The notes under the pieces: generated by a model
The model's database searches: none
What the model was told of the DNA's origin: nothing
What the model saw: the letters and a program-made list of their open reading frames with translations, nothing else
Assembly (NCBI RefSeq): GCF_012271785.1
Contig: NZ_JAAWVT010000009.1
Coordinates: 1-64,000 of the forward strand
From: Paeniglutamicibacter terrestris
GTDB lineage: Bacteria > Actinomycetota > Actinomycetes > Actinomycetales > Micrococcaceae
Direction: 5' to 3'
Length of the DNA: 64,000 bases
Position numbers and translations under genes: made by a program
Shown here: positions 11,125-18,442 of the stretch, piece by piece
Position numbering within the stretch: position 1 is the first letter of the stretch
Layout of the letters: every line of letters starts with the position of its first letter

Positions 11125-11682
11125 ATGCCGCACCCACCGCTTGGCACCCCGATCCGGGTGGTCTTGTGTCTGCCGGTGGTACACGGCACCGACGGCACCC
11201 AGATTCTACTGGGGCTGAAACAACGCGGGTTCGGTGCGGGCAAGATGGTGGCACCGGGTGGGAAGATCGAAGCGGGGGAGAATCGCGAGCAGGCGGCAGT
11301 CCGCGAACTATTCGAAGAGACCGCGCTGATAGCCGATGCCGATGAGTTACTGCCAGCGGCCCGGGTCTACTTCCGCTTCCCCGCGAACCCGTCCGCGGAC
11401 ATGGACTGCACGATCTACCTCACCACCGCCTTCAGCGGTCTACCGGCGGCCTCATCCGAGCTGATCCCGCAGTGGTATCCGGCGGATAATTTGCCGTTTC
11501 AACGAATGTGGGACGATTCGGCACTCTGGCTGACTCGAATTCTGGCCGGCGAACGGTTCGACGCCCTGGTGCGCCTTGCCGCCGACAACGAATCGGTAAA
11601 CCACTTTGCCACCATCAACTGGCCGGGAACAAAGATTCCCGCCATCGATGCAACCGAAGCCGACTTCCCGGACATTACCTAG
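11125..11682 (+). CDS. NUDIX hydrolase, MutT/8-oxo-dGTP type
   Basis: 185 residues from ATG 11125, 17 bases after xerD. The NUDIX box is a perfect match: GGKIEAGENREQAAVRELFEET (shown here in parts: GKIEAGE, then NREQAAV, then RELFEET). The N-terminal strand VLCLPVVHGTDGTQILLGLKQR and the KMVAPGGK segment resemble MTH1-like 8-oxo-dGTP diphosphatases, so nucleotide-pool sanitising is likely, though other NTP substrates are possible. It may be the last gene of the xerD transcript or the first of the accessory island. The last codons contain the reverse complement of GGTAATGTCCGG, a 12-mer that also occurs before the caspase gene. Confidence 0.85.
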   Translation: MPHPPLGTPIRVVLCLPVVHGTDGTQILLGLKQRGFGAGKMVAPGGKIEAGENREQAAVRELFEETALIADADELLPAARVYFRFPANPSADMDCTIYLTTAFSGLPAASSELIPQWYPADNLPFQRMWDDSALWLTRILAGERFDALVRLAADNESVNHFATINWPGTKIPAIDATEADFPDIT

Positions 11683-11693
11683 GCATCAGGCAG

Positions 11694-11709
11694 CACCCGA
11701 AACCGGGTG
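11694..11709 (+). other. Short hairpin before the sigma factor gene
   Basis: CACCCG and CGGGTG form a 6-bp stem with a four-base loop, AAAC. It lies between the NUDIX stop (11682) and the sigma factor ATG (11730). No T-run follows, so it is a weak terminator at best or a leader structure. Confidence 0.4.
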
Positions 11710-11729
11710 TCTTGAGGGGGAGGGAACCC

Positions 11730-12248
11730 ATGGGTGCGAGAACCGCGTTGCATGTGGAAGAACTGCACCGGCAGTACTCCCAGCGCGTTTACGGCTACGT
11801 CTACCGGCGGACCACCGATGTGCAATTAGCCCAGCAGATCACCAATGACGTCTTCCGCATCGCCTGGCAGCACCAGAAGGAACCTTCCGAGGATGTGTTG
11901 CCGTGGTTGCTGGTGACGGCACGGAACCTGGTCGCCAATGAATTCCGGGCCACGCGCCGCCAACGCAGCCTCGTTGAGAAGCTTGGTGGTGCCGAACTGG
12001 CCCGCCGCCCGGAGCCGGAGGATGACCCCGGTTCAGGGGTCCGCGACGTTCTGAACACCTTGCGCCCGCAGGAGCGCGAAATCCTCATGCTCGCCTACTG
12101 GGATTTGCTGAGCATCCTCGAAATCTCCTCGATCCTTGAATGCTCGCCCGATTCGGCCAAGTCACGGCTGTTCAGGGCGCGCAAGGCCTTCTCCAAGAAG
12201 GCGCCGAACCAGATGTTGAAGGGTGGAACCTCAGATGGACAACATTGA
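11730..12248 (+). CDS. ECF-like RNA polymerase sigma factor
   Basis: 172 residues from ATG 11730, preceded by GGGGGAGGGA at a spacing of five. Region 2 is recognisable (YVYRRTTDVQLAQQITNDVF and the downstream WLLVTARNLVANEFR, the core-binding and -10 helices) and region 4 is clear (LRPQEREILMLAYWDLLS, then SPDSAKSRLFRARKAF as the -35 recognition helix-turn-helix). There is no region 1 or 3, so this is group 4 (extracytoplasmic function). It overlaps the next gene, whose product has one membrane segment; such pairs are usually a sigma factor and its membrane-bound regulator. The target promoters cannot be told from the sequence. Confidence 0.85.
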   Translation: MGARTALHVEELHRQYSQRVYGYVYRRTTDVQLAQQITNDVFRIAWQHQKEPSEDVLPWLLVTARNLVANEFRATRRQRSLVEKLGGAELARRPEPEDDPGSGVRDVLNTLRPQEREILMLAYWDLLSILEISSILECSPDSAKSRLFRARKAFSKKAPNQMLKGGTSDGQH

Positions 12249-13593
12249 ACAGCTCCTTCGAGACGCCGACCCCCGCATGCACCGGAAATCCGCCGGCCCC
12301 CTTCCCCTGAACCTGGATGAACCCGGCCCGGTCTTTGTCCAGCAGCCGGTGCGCCAAGCATCGAGGCCGCGGCGCTCTTGGGGACCGGTGGCTCTGGGCG
12401 CGATGGTCACCGCCTCCGCGGTGGCCGCGGTGATTTTCTGGTCGCCGTGGAACGCTCCGCTGCCCGAGCCCGGCCCGGCGATCACACCCACCCCGAGCCC
12501 CACGGCGCCCTCGGAAAGCAGCTCGGCGAATCCTACGACGCCACCGGAGTCTGGTGCACTGCCCAACGGGTTGTTCCCCGCCTACGACGGCGTGCACTTT
12601 ACTGACGATCAGGCGTGCCGCGCCCTGTCTTTGCCCCAGATCCAGCTCGCCGACGCCCAAGGAAAGCTCAGCACACCGGGCTACGACACGAGGGCCTTCT
12701 CCCTCATCGGCTGTGTTGAGGGTTTTGCCGCCTTCACGCCCAGTGAGCAGTTTAAGCTCGAAGAGCGGGTCCAGGACACCTCCGGCGGCATGCTGATAGC
12801 AAAGTGGGATCCGGAGGCCGAGCACTGGGTCAGCTCGCCGTCAAACCTCACGGGAGAGGGTGTGGAGGTGTACCAGGAATACCTCAGCTGGCCCCTGCTG
12901 CGTGGCTATACCTATGAAGCGGATCAAACCCCGGAACAACGCATGGACTTGGCCGTCAAGGAAACGGGAATCGACCCAGAGATCGTTGCGGAGCTTTTCG
13001 GTCCCAACGTGCCGTCATGGATGGAAACCGAGACCAGCACCGAACGTGTTCCCTATGGCAATTCGGTCCTCGAAGTCACTCATCCGGTATGGACTCAGGT
13101 TGAGTCGATGAACGCCGCCGACGGCAAAGTATTAGACCCCGCAACCGTGAACCCGAAGGATGCGGCCACCTACCATTTAGGGTTCTTTGATGCGCACGGC
13201 AAGACGGTCTTCAACCTGGCCATTTTCACCGACGACCGACCCGGCGAGGACGGTACCGAAACCTGCAAGGACCCGGCGGGTACCTACACGCTGAACGGGC
13301 TGAGCCCCACCTCCGTCGTGGTTGATGAGGGGAAGCTGGCACTGGGGTTGATCACGCAGACCGACTACTTCGGCATTGAGCGCTCGGCGGTGTCGTTGGT
13401 TCCGGCCGACAGCGCCGCGCAGGGCAAGCTGTGCGACCTGGCCACGGCCTTCCACCTAAACGGGAAGTTGGTCCAATCCGATGCATGGACCGGCTACATG
13501 GGGTTCAAGGACGCGGCAGAACGCAACACCTACCTGGCCTCCAGCGAGTACCTTCGGGCACAGGACGTGGCAGCATCACTGAAGCTCAAGTAG
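12235..13593 (+). CDS. Single-pass membrane protein, probable partner of the sigma factor
   Basis: About 452 residues from ATG 12235 (GTG 12223 is possible); the start overlaps the sigma factor gene by 14 bases. A short cytoplasmic segment (residues 1-49, basic near its end) precedes a transmembrane helix at about 50-69 (PVALGAMVTASAVAAVIFW). A Pro/Ser/Thr linker follows, then a large extracytoplasmic region without a family I recognise. The overlap and topology suggest that it senses something outside and controls the sigma factor, but the cytoplasmic part is too short and divergent to identify a zinc-finger anti-sigma fold (no HxxxCxxC). Anti-sigma function is therefore inference. Confidence 0.7.
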   Translation: MDNIEQLLRDADPRMHRKSAGPLPLNLDEPGPVFVQQPVRQASRPRRSWGPVALGAMVTASAVAAVIFWSPWNAPLPEPGPAITPTPSPTAPSESSSANPTTPPESGALPNGLFPAYDGVHFTDDQACRALSLPQIQLADAQGKLSTPGYDTRAFSLIGCVEGFAAFTPSEQFKLEERVQDTSGGMLIAKWDPEAEHWVSSPSNLTGEGVEVYQEYLSWPLLRGYTYEADQTPEQRMDLAVKETGIDPEIVAELFGPNVPSWMETETSTERVPYGNSVLEVTHPVWTQVESMNAADGKVLDPATVNPKDAATYHLGFFDAHGKTVFNLAIFTDDRPGEDGTETCKDPAGTYTLNGLSPTSVVVDEGKLALGLITQTDYFGIERSAVSLVPADSAAQGKLCDLATAFHLNGKLVQSDAWTGYMGFKDAAERNTYLASSEYLRAQDVAASLKLK

Positions 13594-13602
13594 CTGGAGC
13601 TG

Positions 13603-13648
13603 CAGCGTTACCGTCCGGGGACACCGGAAACACCGGGCGGTAACGCTG
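13603..13648 (+). other. Long hairpin between the sigma operon and the caspase gene
   Basis: CAGCGTTACCG (13603-13613) pairs with CGGTAACGCTG (13638-13648), 11 bp, extended inward by a G-T pair and four more base pairs. It begins ten bases after the stop of the membrane protein gene. There is no T-run, so it may be a transcript end or, because its arms contain inverted CGGTAACG, a protein-binding site. Confidence 0.55.
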
Positions 13649-13670
13649 CGGTAATGTCCGGCGGTCCATG
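13639..13670 (+). promoter_or_regulatory. Candidate SARP-type repeats upstream of the caspase gene
   Basis: GGTAACG (13639) and GGTAATG (13650) are direct repeats with an 11-bp period; a looser GGTCCATG follows at 13663. They resemble the four-copy array at 18288-18327. No good -10 hexamer sits at the matching distance (CATGCT at 13667 or TATCCA at 13683), so this site is weaker than the other. Confidence 0.4.
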
Positions 13671-13715
13671 CTGGTGGAGGGATATCCATAACACGGCACC
13701 TGACAGGAGCGCATC

Positions 13716-15773
13716 ATGGTTTTGCTGACGGCCCGGGAACCAAACCCCGAGAAAGACGGCGCGGCACGAGGCGTCCTTCCGGCAGGAATCGATCCACAGG
13801 CACTCAAGCGGCACCTGATCAACCTGTCGGACGGACGCTTTTCCAGCGGCGGGCAAATGCGCACCACCCCGGAGGACGTCCAAGCGATCTTCGCACGCCA
13901 CCTGCCCGAATTTGTTGCCGCCAACGGCGGACGCGACGTCCCGCTGCTCTTCTGGGCCCATGGCGGGCTGGTGGATGAAAACTCGGGAATTCTCGGTGCA
14001 GCGCGCCAAATCCCATGGTGGCTGGCCAACGGGGTCTATCCGATCTTTTTCATCTGGGAAACCGGGCTCTTTGATGCCATCGCCAGCCTGCTCGGAGCCG
14101 CCCCGCGCGAGGCGCAGCTCGCTGTCCCGGCCGAGCGGGGCTTCCTGCAGGACGCCTGGAACAAGGCCTTGGAACTGCTTGCCCGCCCCGTGGGACCCAA
14201 AATCTGGGGTCAGATGAAACTAAGCGCCGCTCAATCGGTGGCCGACGACGGCGGTGCGCTGTATGTGGCCCGGGAACTGGCCGAATACGTTCAGAAAAAC
14301 CCACAGGCCCTTCAGCTGCATGCGGCCGGGCACTCGGCTGGCGCGATCTTCCATTCACACTTCCTGCCGGCCTACGCCGGGCTGGATGCTGGGCAAGGCT
14401 TCTCCACGCTGAACCTGCTAGCTCCGGCCATCACCACCGAAAACTTCAAGCAACGGCTGCTGCCGCTGCTGGGAACCGCCAACGGGGTAGATCACCTGGG
14501 CATGTTCTCCATGAAGACGGAGCTGGAAGAGGAAGATGACGTCATTGGTCTCTACCGGCGCTCGCTGCTCTGCCTGATTCGGGCCTCGTTGGAGGTCGAG
14601 CCGAACACCCCGATTCTGGGTCTGGCGGAATCGGTAGCCTCCGACGAATCGCTGACCCAGCTCTTCGCCTCGGCGGGGGCCGATGCGACCTGGTCGATAT
14701 CCGCAGGCGGACCCAAGTCAGGACGCAGCGCCGCGCGGTCTCACGGTTCCTTCGATGATGACCCCGATACCATGACCAGCGTGCTGTGCCGGGTACTGGG
14801 CCGCGAGGACGTCATCGGCTACAGCGGCGCCCGGCCGACCCCGGAACCGGCTGCCGCCGTGAACCCCGCGCCGTCAATCGCGGTACCGGTCCTCGGCCAC
14901 GTCGCCAGCTCAGGCCCAAGTGGGGAGCGCTACGCCCTCTGCGTGGGCATCAACGACTTCCAAAACCTACCGCGCGGCTCGTGGCTTAACGGCTGCGTTA
15001 ACGACGCAAAAGACTTTGCCGAGGTCTTGGGAGCTGGGTACGGGTTCGCCGACCACCAGATCGAGGTACTCACCAACGCCGCCGCCACCAAGGCAGCGGT
15101 CATGGACAAACTGAGAGAGGCCATGGACCGGGCGGCAAGCGACGGACTGAAGCACCTGGTCTTTACCTTCTCTAGCCATGGAACCCAGATCCCGGATACC
15201 TCGGGTGATGAAGCAGATCAGTCGGACGAGGCCTTTGCCACCTATGACCTGAACCAAGCCGGGGACCAATGGGACCCTGCCACCCTGATCTCCGATGACG
15301 AACTCCATGACCTCATTTCCCGGGCGCCGCAAGGGATGCTGGTAGAGGTGGTCCTGGACACCTGCCACAGCGGAAGCGGACTCAAGGCGCTGGACCTACT
15401 GCCCGGGCGCCGCCCACGGTTCCTGCCCCCACCCACACCGATCGGCCTGGAGCGCACGGCGACGGCGGATCCACGGGCCTTCCGCGACCTGGTGTCACGC
15501 TCGGGCGCCGGGGCTCGCCCGGTGCTGCTGGCAGGCTGCCGCTCGGACCAGACCTCCGCCGATGCGGTATTTGAGGGGCGTTATAACGGCGCGTTCACCT
15601 ACTACCTGCTGCAGGAGCTGCGCACCGACCCCACCCGCACCCGCAAGGTGATAATGGCCGCCGTCATCAAGTCACTGACCAAGGGCCGCTTTGACCAGCG
15701 CGCGCAACTGGAAGGCCCGGTCGCGGCCAAGAATTCGCCGTGGGGCAGCGCCTTCGCGCCCCACTCGGGGTGA
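13716..15773 (+). CDS. Caspase-like peptidase (C14) fused to an alpha/beta-hydrolase-like domain
   Basis: 685 residues, no signal peptide or membrane segment. Residues about 70-290 look like an alpha/beta hydrolase: the strand VPLLFWAHGGLVDENSG and the nucleophile elbow GHSAG with Ser207. A Pro/Gly linker (about 330-400) leads to a metacaspase-type p20 domain starting at ERYALCVGINDF. Its dyad is complete: His488 in TFSSHGTQIPD and Cys550 in LDTCHSGSG, followed by AGCRSDQTSAD and NGAFTYYLLQEL. Bacterial caspase homologues usually cut after basic residues and occur in signalling and cell-death or defence modules; the specificity and role here are unknown. GACAGGAGCGC precedes ATG 13716. The gluzincin gene begins three bases after the stop, so the two are coupled. 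Confidence 0.85.
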   Translation: MVLLTAREPNPEKDGAARGVLPAGIDPQALKRHLINLSDGRFSSGGQMRTTPEDVQAIFARHLPEFVAANGGRDVPLLFWAHGGLVDENSGILGAARQIPWWLANGVYPIFFIWETGLFDAIASLLGAAPREAQLAVPAERGFLQDAWNKALELLARPVGPKIWGQMKLSAAQSVADDGGALYVARELAEYVQKNPQALQLHAAGHSAGAIFHSHFLPAYAGLDAGQGFSTLNLLAPAITTENFKQRLLPLLGTANGVDHLGMFSMKTELEEEDDVIGLYRRSLLCLIRASLEVEPNTPILGLAESVASDESLTQLFASAGADATWSISAGGPKSGRSAARSHGSFDDDPDTMTSVLCRVLGREDVIGYSGARPTPEPAAAVNPAPSIAVPVLGHVASSGPSGERYALCVGINDFQNLPRGSWLNGCVNDAKDFAEVLGAGYGFADHQIEVLTNAAATKAAVMDKLREAMDRAASDGLKHLVFTFSSHGTQIPDTSGDEADQSDEAFATYDLNQAGDQWDPATLISDDELHDLISRAPQGMLVEVVLDTCHSGSGLKALDLLPGRRPRFLPPPTPIGLERTATADPRAFRDLVSRSGAGARPVLLAGCRSDQTSADAVFEGRYNGAFTYYLLQELRTDPTRTRKVIMAAVIKSLTKGRFDQRAQLEGPVAAKNSPWGSAFAPHSG

Positions 15774-15776
15774 ACG

Positions 15777-17402
15777 ATGTTAGTGCCGACACCGCATCGC
15801 GCCGGGGATCTGAGCTCACTGACGGTGCTGGCCCAGGGACCGCACTTGATAGATGCCGCGGATCAGCTAATGACCCACATCCTTCGTGTCCCCAGCGAAC
15901 GGTTGCTCACCGGTCCGTTGGGCGCACGCCTAGAGGTGGTGGTGCTTGGTCCGCGCGGGCGCCGGGAAAACCAAGTCTTGGCGGAGGGCGACTGGGGAGC
16001 GGAAGACATCACCCCGCCGGCGGATCCCGCTGACCTGCCCACGGACCGTCGATTCTTGGCCCAGCAGGCCTACGCGGTGGCGGCACACACGCTGGCGTCT
16101 TTCGAGCGGGCGCTGGGGCGTCGGATGGGCTGGGCCGGCGGGCGCAGGCTCACGCTGTACGCCAATGATCCGATCGACTACCGCAACACCGGCTACACCC
16201 CAGAAGACTGTTCCATCAGGTTCGGGATGATTCACGATTCGCGGCACCGGAACAAACTCCCGCTGGTGCTCTACCGGGACCTGGTGGCGCACGAGGTCAC
16301 GCATGCAGTGATCGACGGGTACCGGCCGCGCTGGGGTGATGCCCACGCCGGGGCCGATCAGTTGGCCCTGCACGAGGCGCTCGCCGACCTCGTGGCCATG
16401 CTGGGGGTCTTCACCGCCGAATCCGTGGTGGAAAAAATCATCACCGTGGAACTTGAGACACCCGGCGCAACCCTGGAATCCATCGATTCGACGCTGCTGG
16501 CCTCGGGACTCTTTCGCTTCGCCGACAACCTTTTCAGTCACGACAAGGCAGCACGCGATCCGCTGAGCGGGGAGCTGCCGGCGAACTGGCGCCAAGATAC
16601 GGACCCGCATCGGCGTGCCGCCGGGGTCATTCGCGCGGTGCTGGGAACCGTCCTGCGTTTGTGGCGGGCGGAGCTGGGGCGCCCGGGCCGCCGCTCAAGT
16701 GTTCACCAGGTGGCAGCGGCCGGTGCTCGCATTGGCGAGCGGGTGCTGAACATGCTGCTGCGTGGTCTGGCCTACATGGCCCCGGTCGATGTGGGATGGG
16801 AGGATTTGCTGCGCGGGATCCTGGCCGCTGATGCGGTGGTGGTCCCGCAGGATGGGCGCAACTACCGCGGCGCGCTGCGCTCCTGCTTTGCCGAGGTCGG
16901 TATCCTAGCCGGGCCGCCCCATGCCCTAGATGGGCTGACCAAGTTGCGGGAGCTGAACTACCCGGTCCGGCTCTCCGCCCTAGGCTCGGACCCCGACGAG
17001 GTGCTGCGTTTCATTTGGGATAACCCGACATTATTGGATGCGGCCAAACTGGACCCGGCGGCAAAGATCACCATCGACAGGGTGCGCCCCAGCCTCAGGA
17101 TCAGCCCCGACGGGTTTGCCGTCGCCGAAATCGGGGCTTCCTTTGTCCAAGAACTGCGCCTGTCCCCGGCCGAGGCCACGAAGTTGGGCCTGCGCACCAC
17201 GGCGGCGGTGATCGTGCGCGGCGGTGGCCTACTGCGCTTTGACGAGGGCGGACGTCTGTGTTTTGCCGCGTTGAAACCGGTTCTGGATGTGCGGCGGCAA
17301 CAGGAATTGATCGACGGGGTCGATGCCGCACGCGCCGCCGCCCAACGGATGGGTGAGTCGATGTTCCACCCGCCGGCCGCAGCGCTCCCTCCCACATCTT
17401 GA
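15777..17402 (+). CDS. Gluzincin (thermolysin-like) metalloprotease, cytoplasmic by sequence
   Basis: 541 residues. Zinc motif HEVTH (His172, Glu173, His176) within YRDLVAHEVTHAVIDGY, and a likely third ligand Glu200 in LHEALADLVAM, 28 residues after the first His, as in the M4/thermolysin arrangement. Preceding SIRFGMIHDS is compatible with the substrate edge strand. Unlike secreted M4 enzymes there is no signal peptide and no typical propeptide. The C-terminal 200 residues are unassigned, with a possible beta-rich domain. The ATG follows the caspase stop by three bases, with only GGGGTGA as a ribosome site, so translation probably depends on the upstream gene. Its stop overlaps a TTG codon in the frame of the next gene. 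Confidence 0.75.
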   Translation: MLVPTPHRAGDLSSLTVLAQGPHLIDAADQLMTHILRVPSERLLTGPLGARLEVVVLGPRGRRENQVLAEGDWGAEDITPPADPADLPTDRRFLAQQAYAVAAHTLASFERALGRRMGWAGGRRLTLYANDPIDYRNTGYTPEDCSIRFGMIHDSRHRNKLPLVLYRDLVAHEVTHAVIDGYRPRWGDAHAGADQLALHEALADLVAMLGVFTAESVVEKIITVELETPGATLESIDSTLLASGLFRFADNLFSHDKAARDPLSGELPANWRQDTDPHRRAAGVIRAVLGTVLRLWRAELGRPGRRSSVHQVAAAGARIGERVLNMLLRGLAYMAPVDVGWEDLLRGILAADAVVVPQDGRNYRGALRSCFAEVGILAGPPHALDGLTKLRELNYPVRLSALGSDPDEVLRFIWDNPTLLDAAKLDPAAKITIDRVRPSLRISPDGFAVAEIGASFVQELRLSPAEATKLGLRTTAAVIVRGGGLLRFDEGGRLCFAALKPVLDVRRQQELIDGVDAARAAAQRMGESMFHPPAAALPPTS

Positions 17403-17485
17403 CCCCCGCCCCGCTAGGGTGCACGATTCGAATGGTAGCTAAATCATCCAGACGGCAACGGACGGGCGAAGGGGGACTGCCCACG

Positions 17486-18241
17486 ATGAGCATTGAGGGC
17501 GGGCTACGGCAATCCCACTATGGGCTGTGCCTGATGCCATCATGGGGGCTGTGGCGCAACGGATGCGAGATCGAGGTTTCCCTCCGCCAGCAGCGACTTT
17601 TAGCTGTTTTGGCGGTCCAAGGCTGCTGTCGGCGTGAGCTGGTGGCGGGAATGTTGTGGCCAGAGTCGCCCGAAAGCTCCGCCCTGGATAACCTGCGGGT
17701 GAGCATCCACCGTGTGACCAGCGGCCTACCGGATTTGATTCGCGCGGATCGGCATGCGCTCGAACTCTCCGAATGGGTCCGGGTAGACCTGCACCGGGAA
17801 TGGGAGAAGCTCGAGGGATCTGCCGTCGCGGGGGAGCGCAAGCACCCTGGCACCACTCCGCTGCTGTTGGGTTGGTACGAGGACTGGGTGCTCAACGAAC
17901 AGGTCCGTCTGTTACAGGCCCGAACCGCCTACTGGCGCCGGACCGCGGCACAGTGCCTGGCTCGCCACGACTACGCCGGCACCGTGGAATCGGCGGCCCA
18001 GGGGTTGTTCCTTGATGTGTTAGACGAAGCCGCGCTGGAAATTATGGTGGTGGCGCAGCTGGCCCTGGGCCAGTGCGTTTCGGCGTTGCAGGCGATCATC
18101 GGATTCCGCAGCAGGGCCCGGAAGGAGTTGGGCATAGCCGGTTCCCCAACGTTGGATCGACTCGAAACCCAGGTGCGCCGTGTCGCAAATGCTTCATACG
18201 CCGGGTTCTCCGTCGGCGGACCGGATCGGTGGAGCATCTAG
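17486..18241 (+). CDS. SARP-type transcriptional activator (winged helix plus BTAD)
   Basis: 251 residues from ATG 17486, chosen for GAAGGGGGA nine bases upstream; the frame is open back to 17399, and ATG 17432 is possible. Residues about 15-98 form an OmpR/PhoB-like winged helix (LRQQRLLAVLAVQ, ELVAGMLWPE, ALDNLRVSIHRV). Residues about 105-235 form a bacterial transcriptional activator domain, with the typical GWYEDWVLNEQ and ALQAIIGFRSRARKELGI segments. SARPs recruit RNA polymerase by binding direct heptamers with 11-bp periodicity near the -35 region. Such an array lies 47 bases downstream, before the next gene, which makes that gene and possibly the caspase gene its likely targets. Confidence 0.85.
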   Translation: MSIEGGLRQSHYGLCLMPSWGLWRNGCEIEVSLRQQRLLAVLAVQGCCRRELVAGMLWPESPESSALDNLRVSIHRVTSGLPDLIRADRHALELSEWVRVDLHREWEKLEGSAVAGERKHPGTTPLLLGWYEDWVLNEQVRLLQARTAYWRRTAAQCLARHDYAGTVESAAQGLFLDVLDEAALEIMVVAQLALGQCVSALQAIIGFRSRARKELGIAGSPTLDRLETQVRRVANASYAGFSVGGPDRWSI

Positions 18242-18287
18242 AAGCGCTCGCGGATGGTGTGCATCGCCGACACTCCACGCCCCGGCA

Positions 18288-18343
18288 GGTCATGGAGCGG
18301 TAATGGGCAGGTAATTTCCCGGTCACGGGTGCCCGCCTACGCT
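18288..18343 (+). promoter_or_regulatory. SARP-type promoter: four 11-bp phased heptamers and a -10
   Basis: GGTCATG (18288), GGTAATG (18299), GGTAATT (18310) and GGTCACG (18321) start exactly 11 bp apart. Ten bases after the last one is TACGCT (18338-18343), a fair -10. No separate -35 hexamer is seen. This matches the known layout of SARP-activated promoters. Transcription would start near 18350 and leave a leader of about 93 bases before ATG 18443. Confidence 0.65.
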
Positions 18344-18442
18344 GAGGCATCACACGGCGGACGGGTGGGGGCCACCAGGGGCAAGAGGGCGGTTTTGACA
18401 CCGTGGGCGTCTGTTGTGGTGAGTCCACAAGGGGAGAAAACC

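Noticed and set aside
11694-11709. Rho-independent terminator before the sigma factor gene
   Set aside because: Stem is only 6 bp with no T-run; listed as a hairpin, not as a terminator.
17399-17485. Upstream TTG/ATG starts of the SARP gene
   Set aside because: The GAAGGGGGA box before ATG 17486 is better; the added residues do not belong to the domain. ATG 17432 cannot be excluded.
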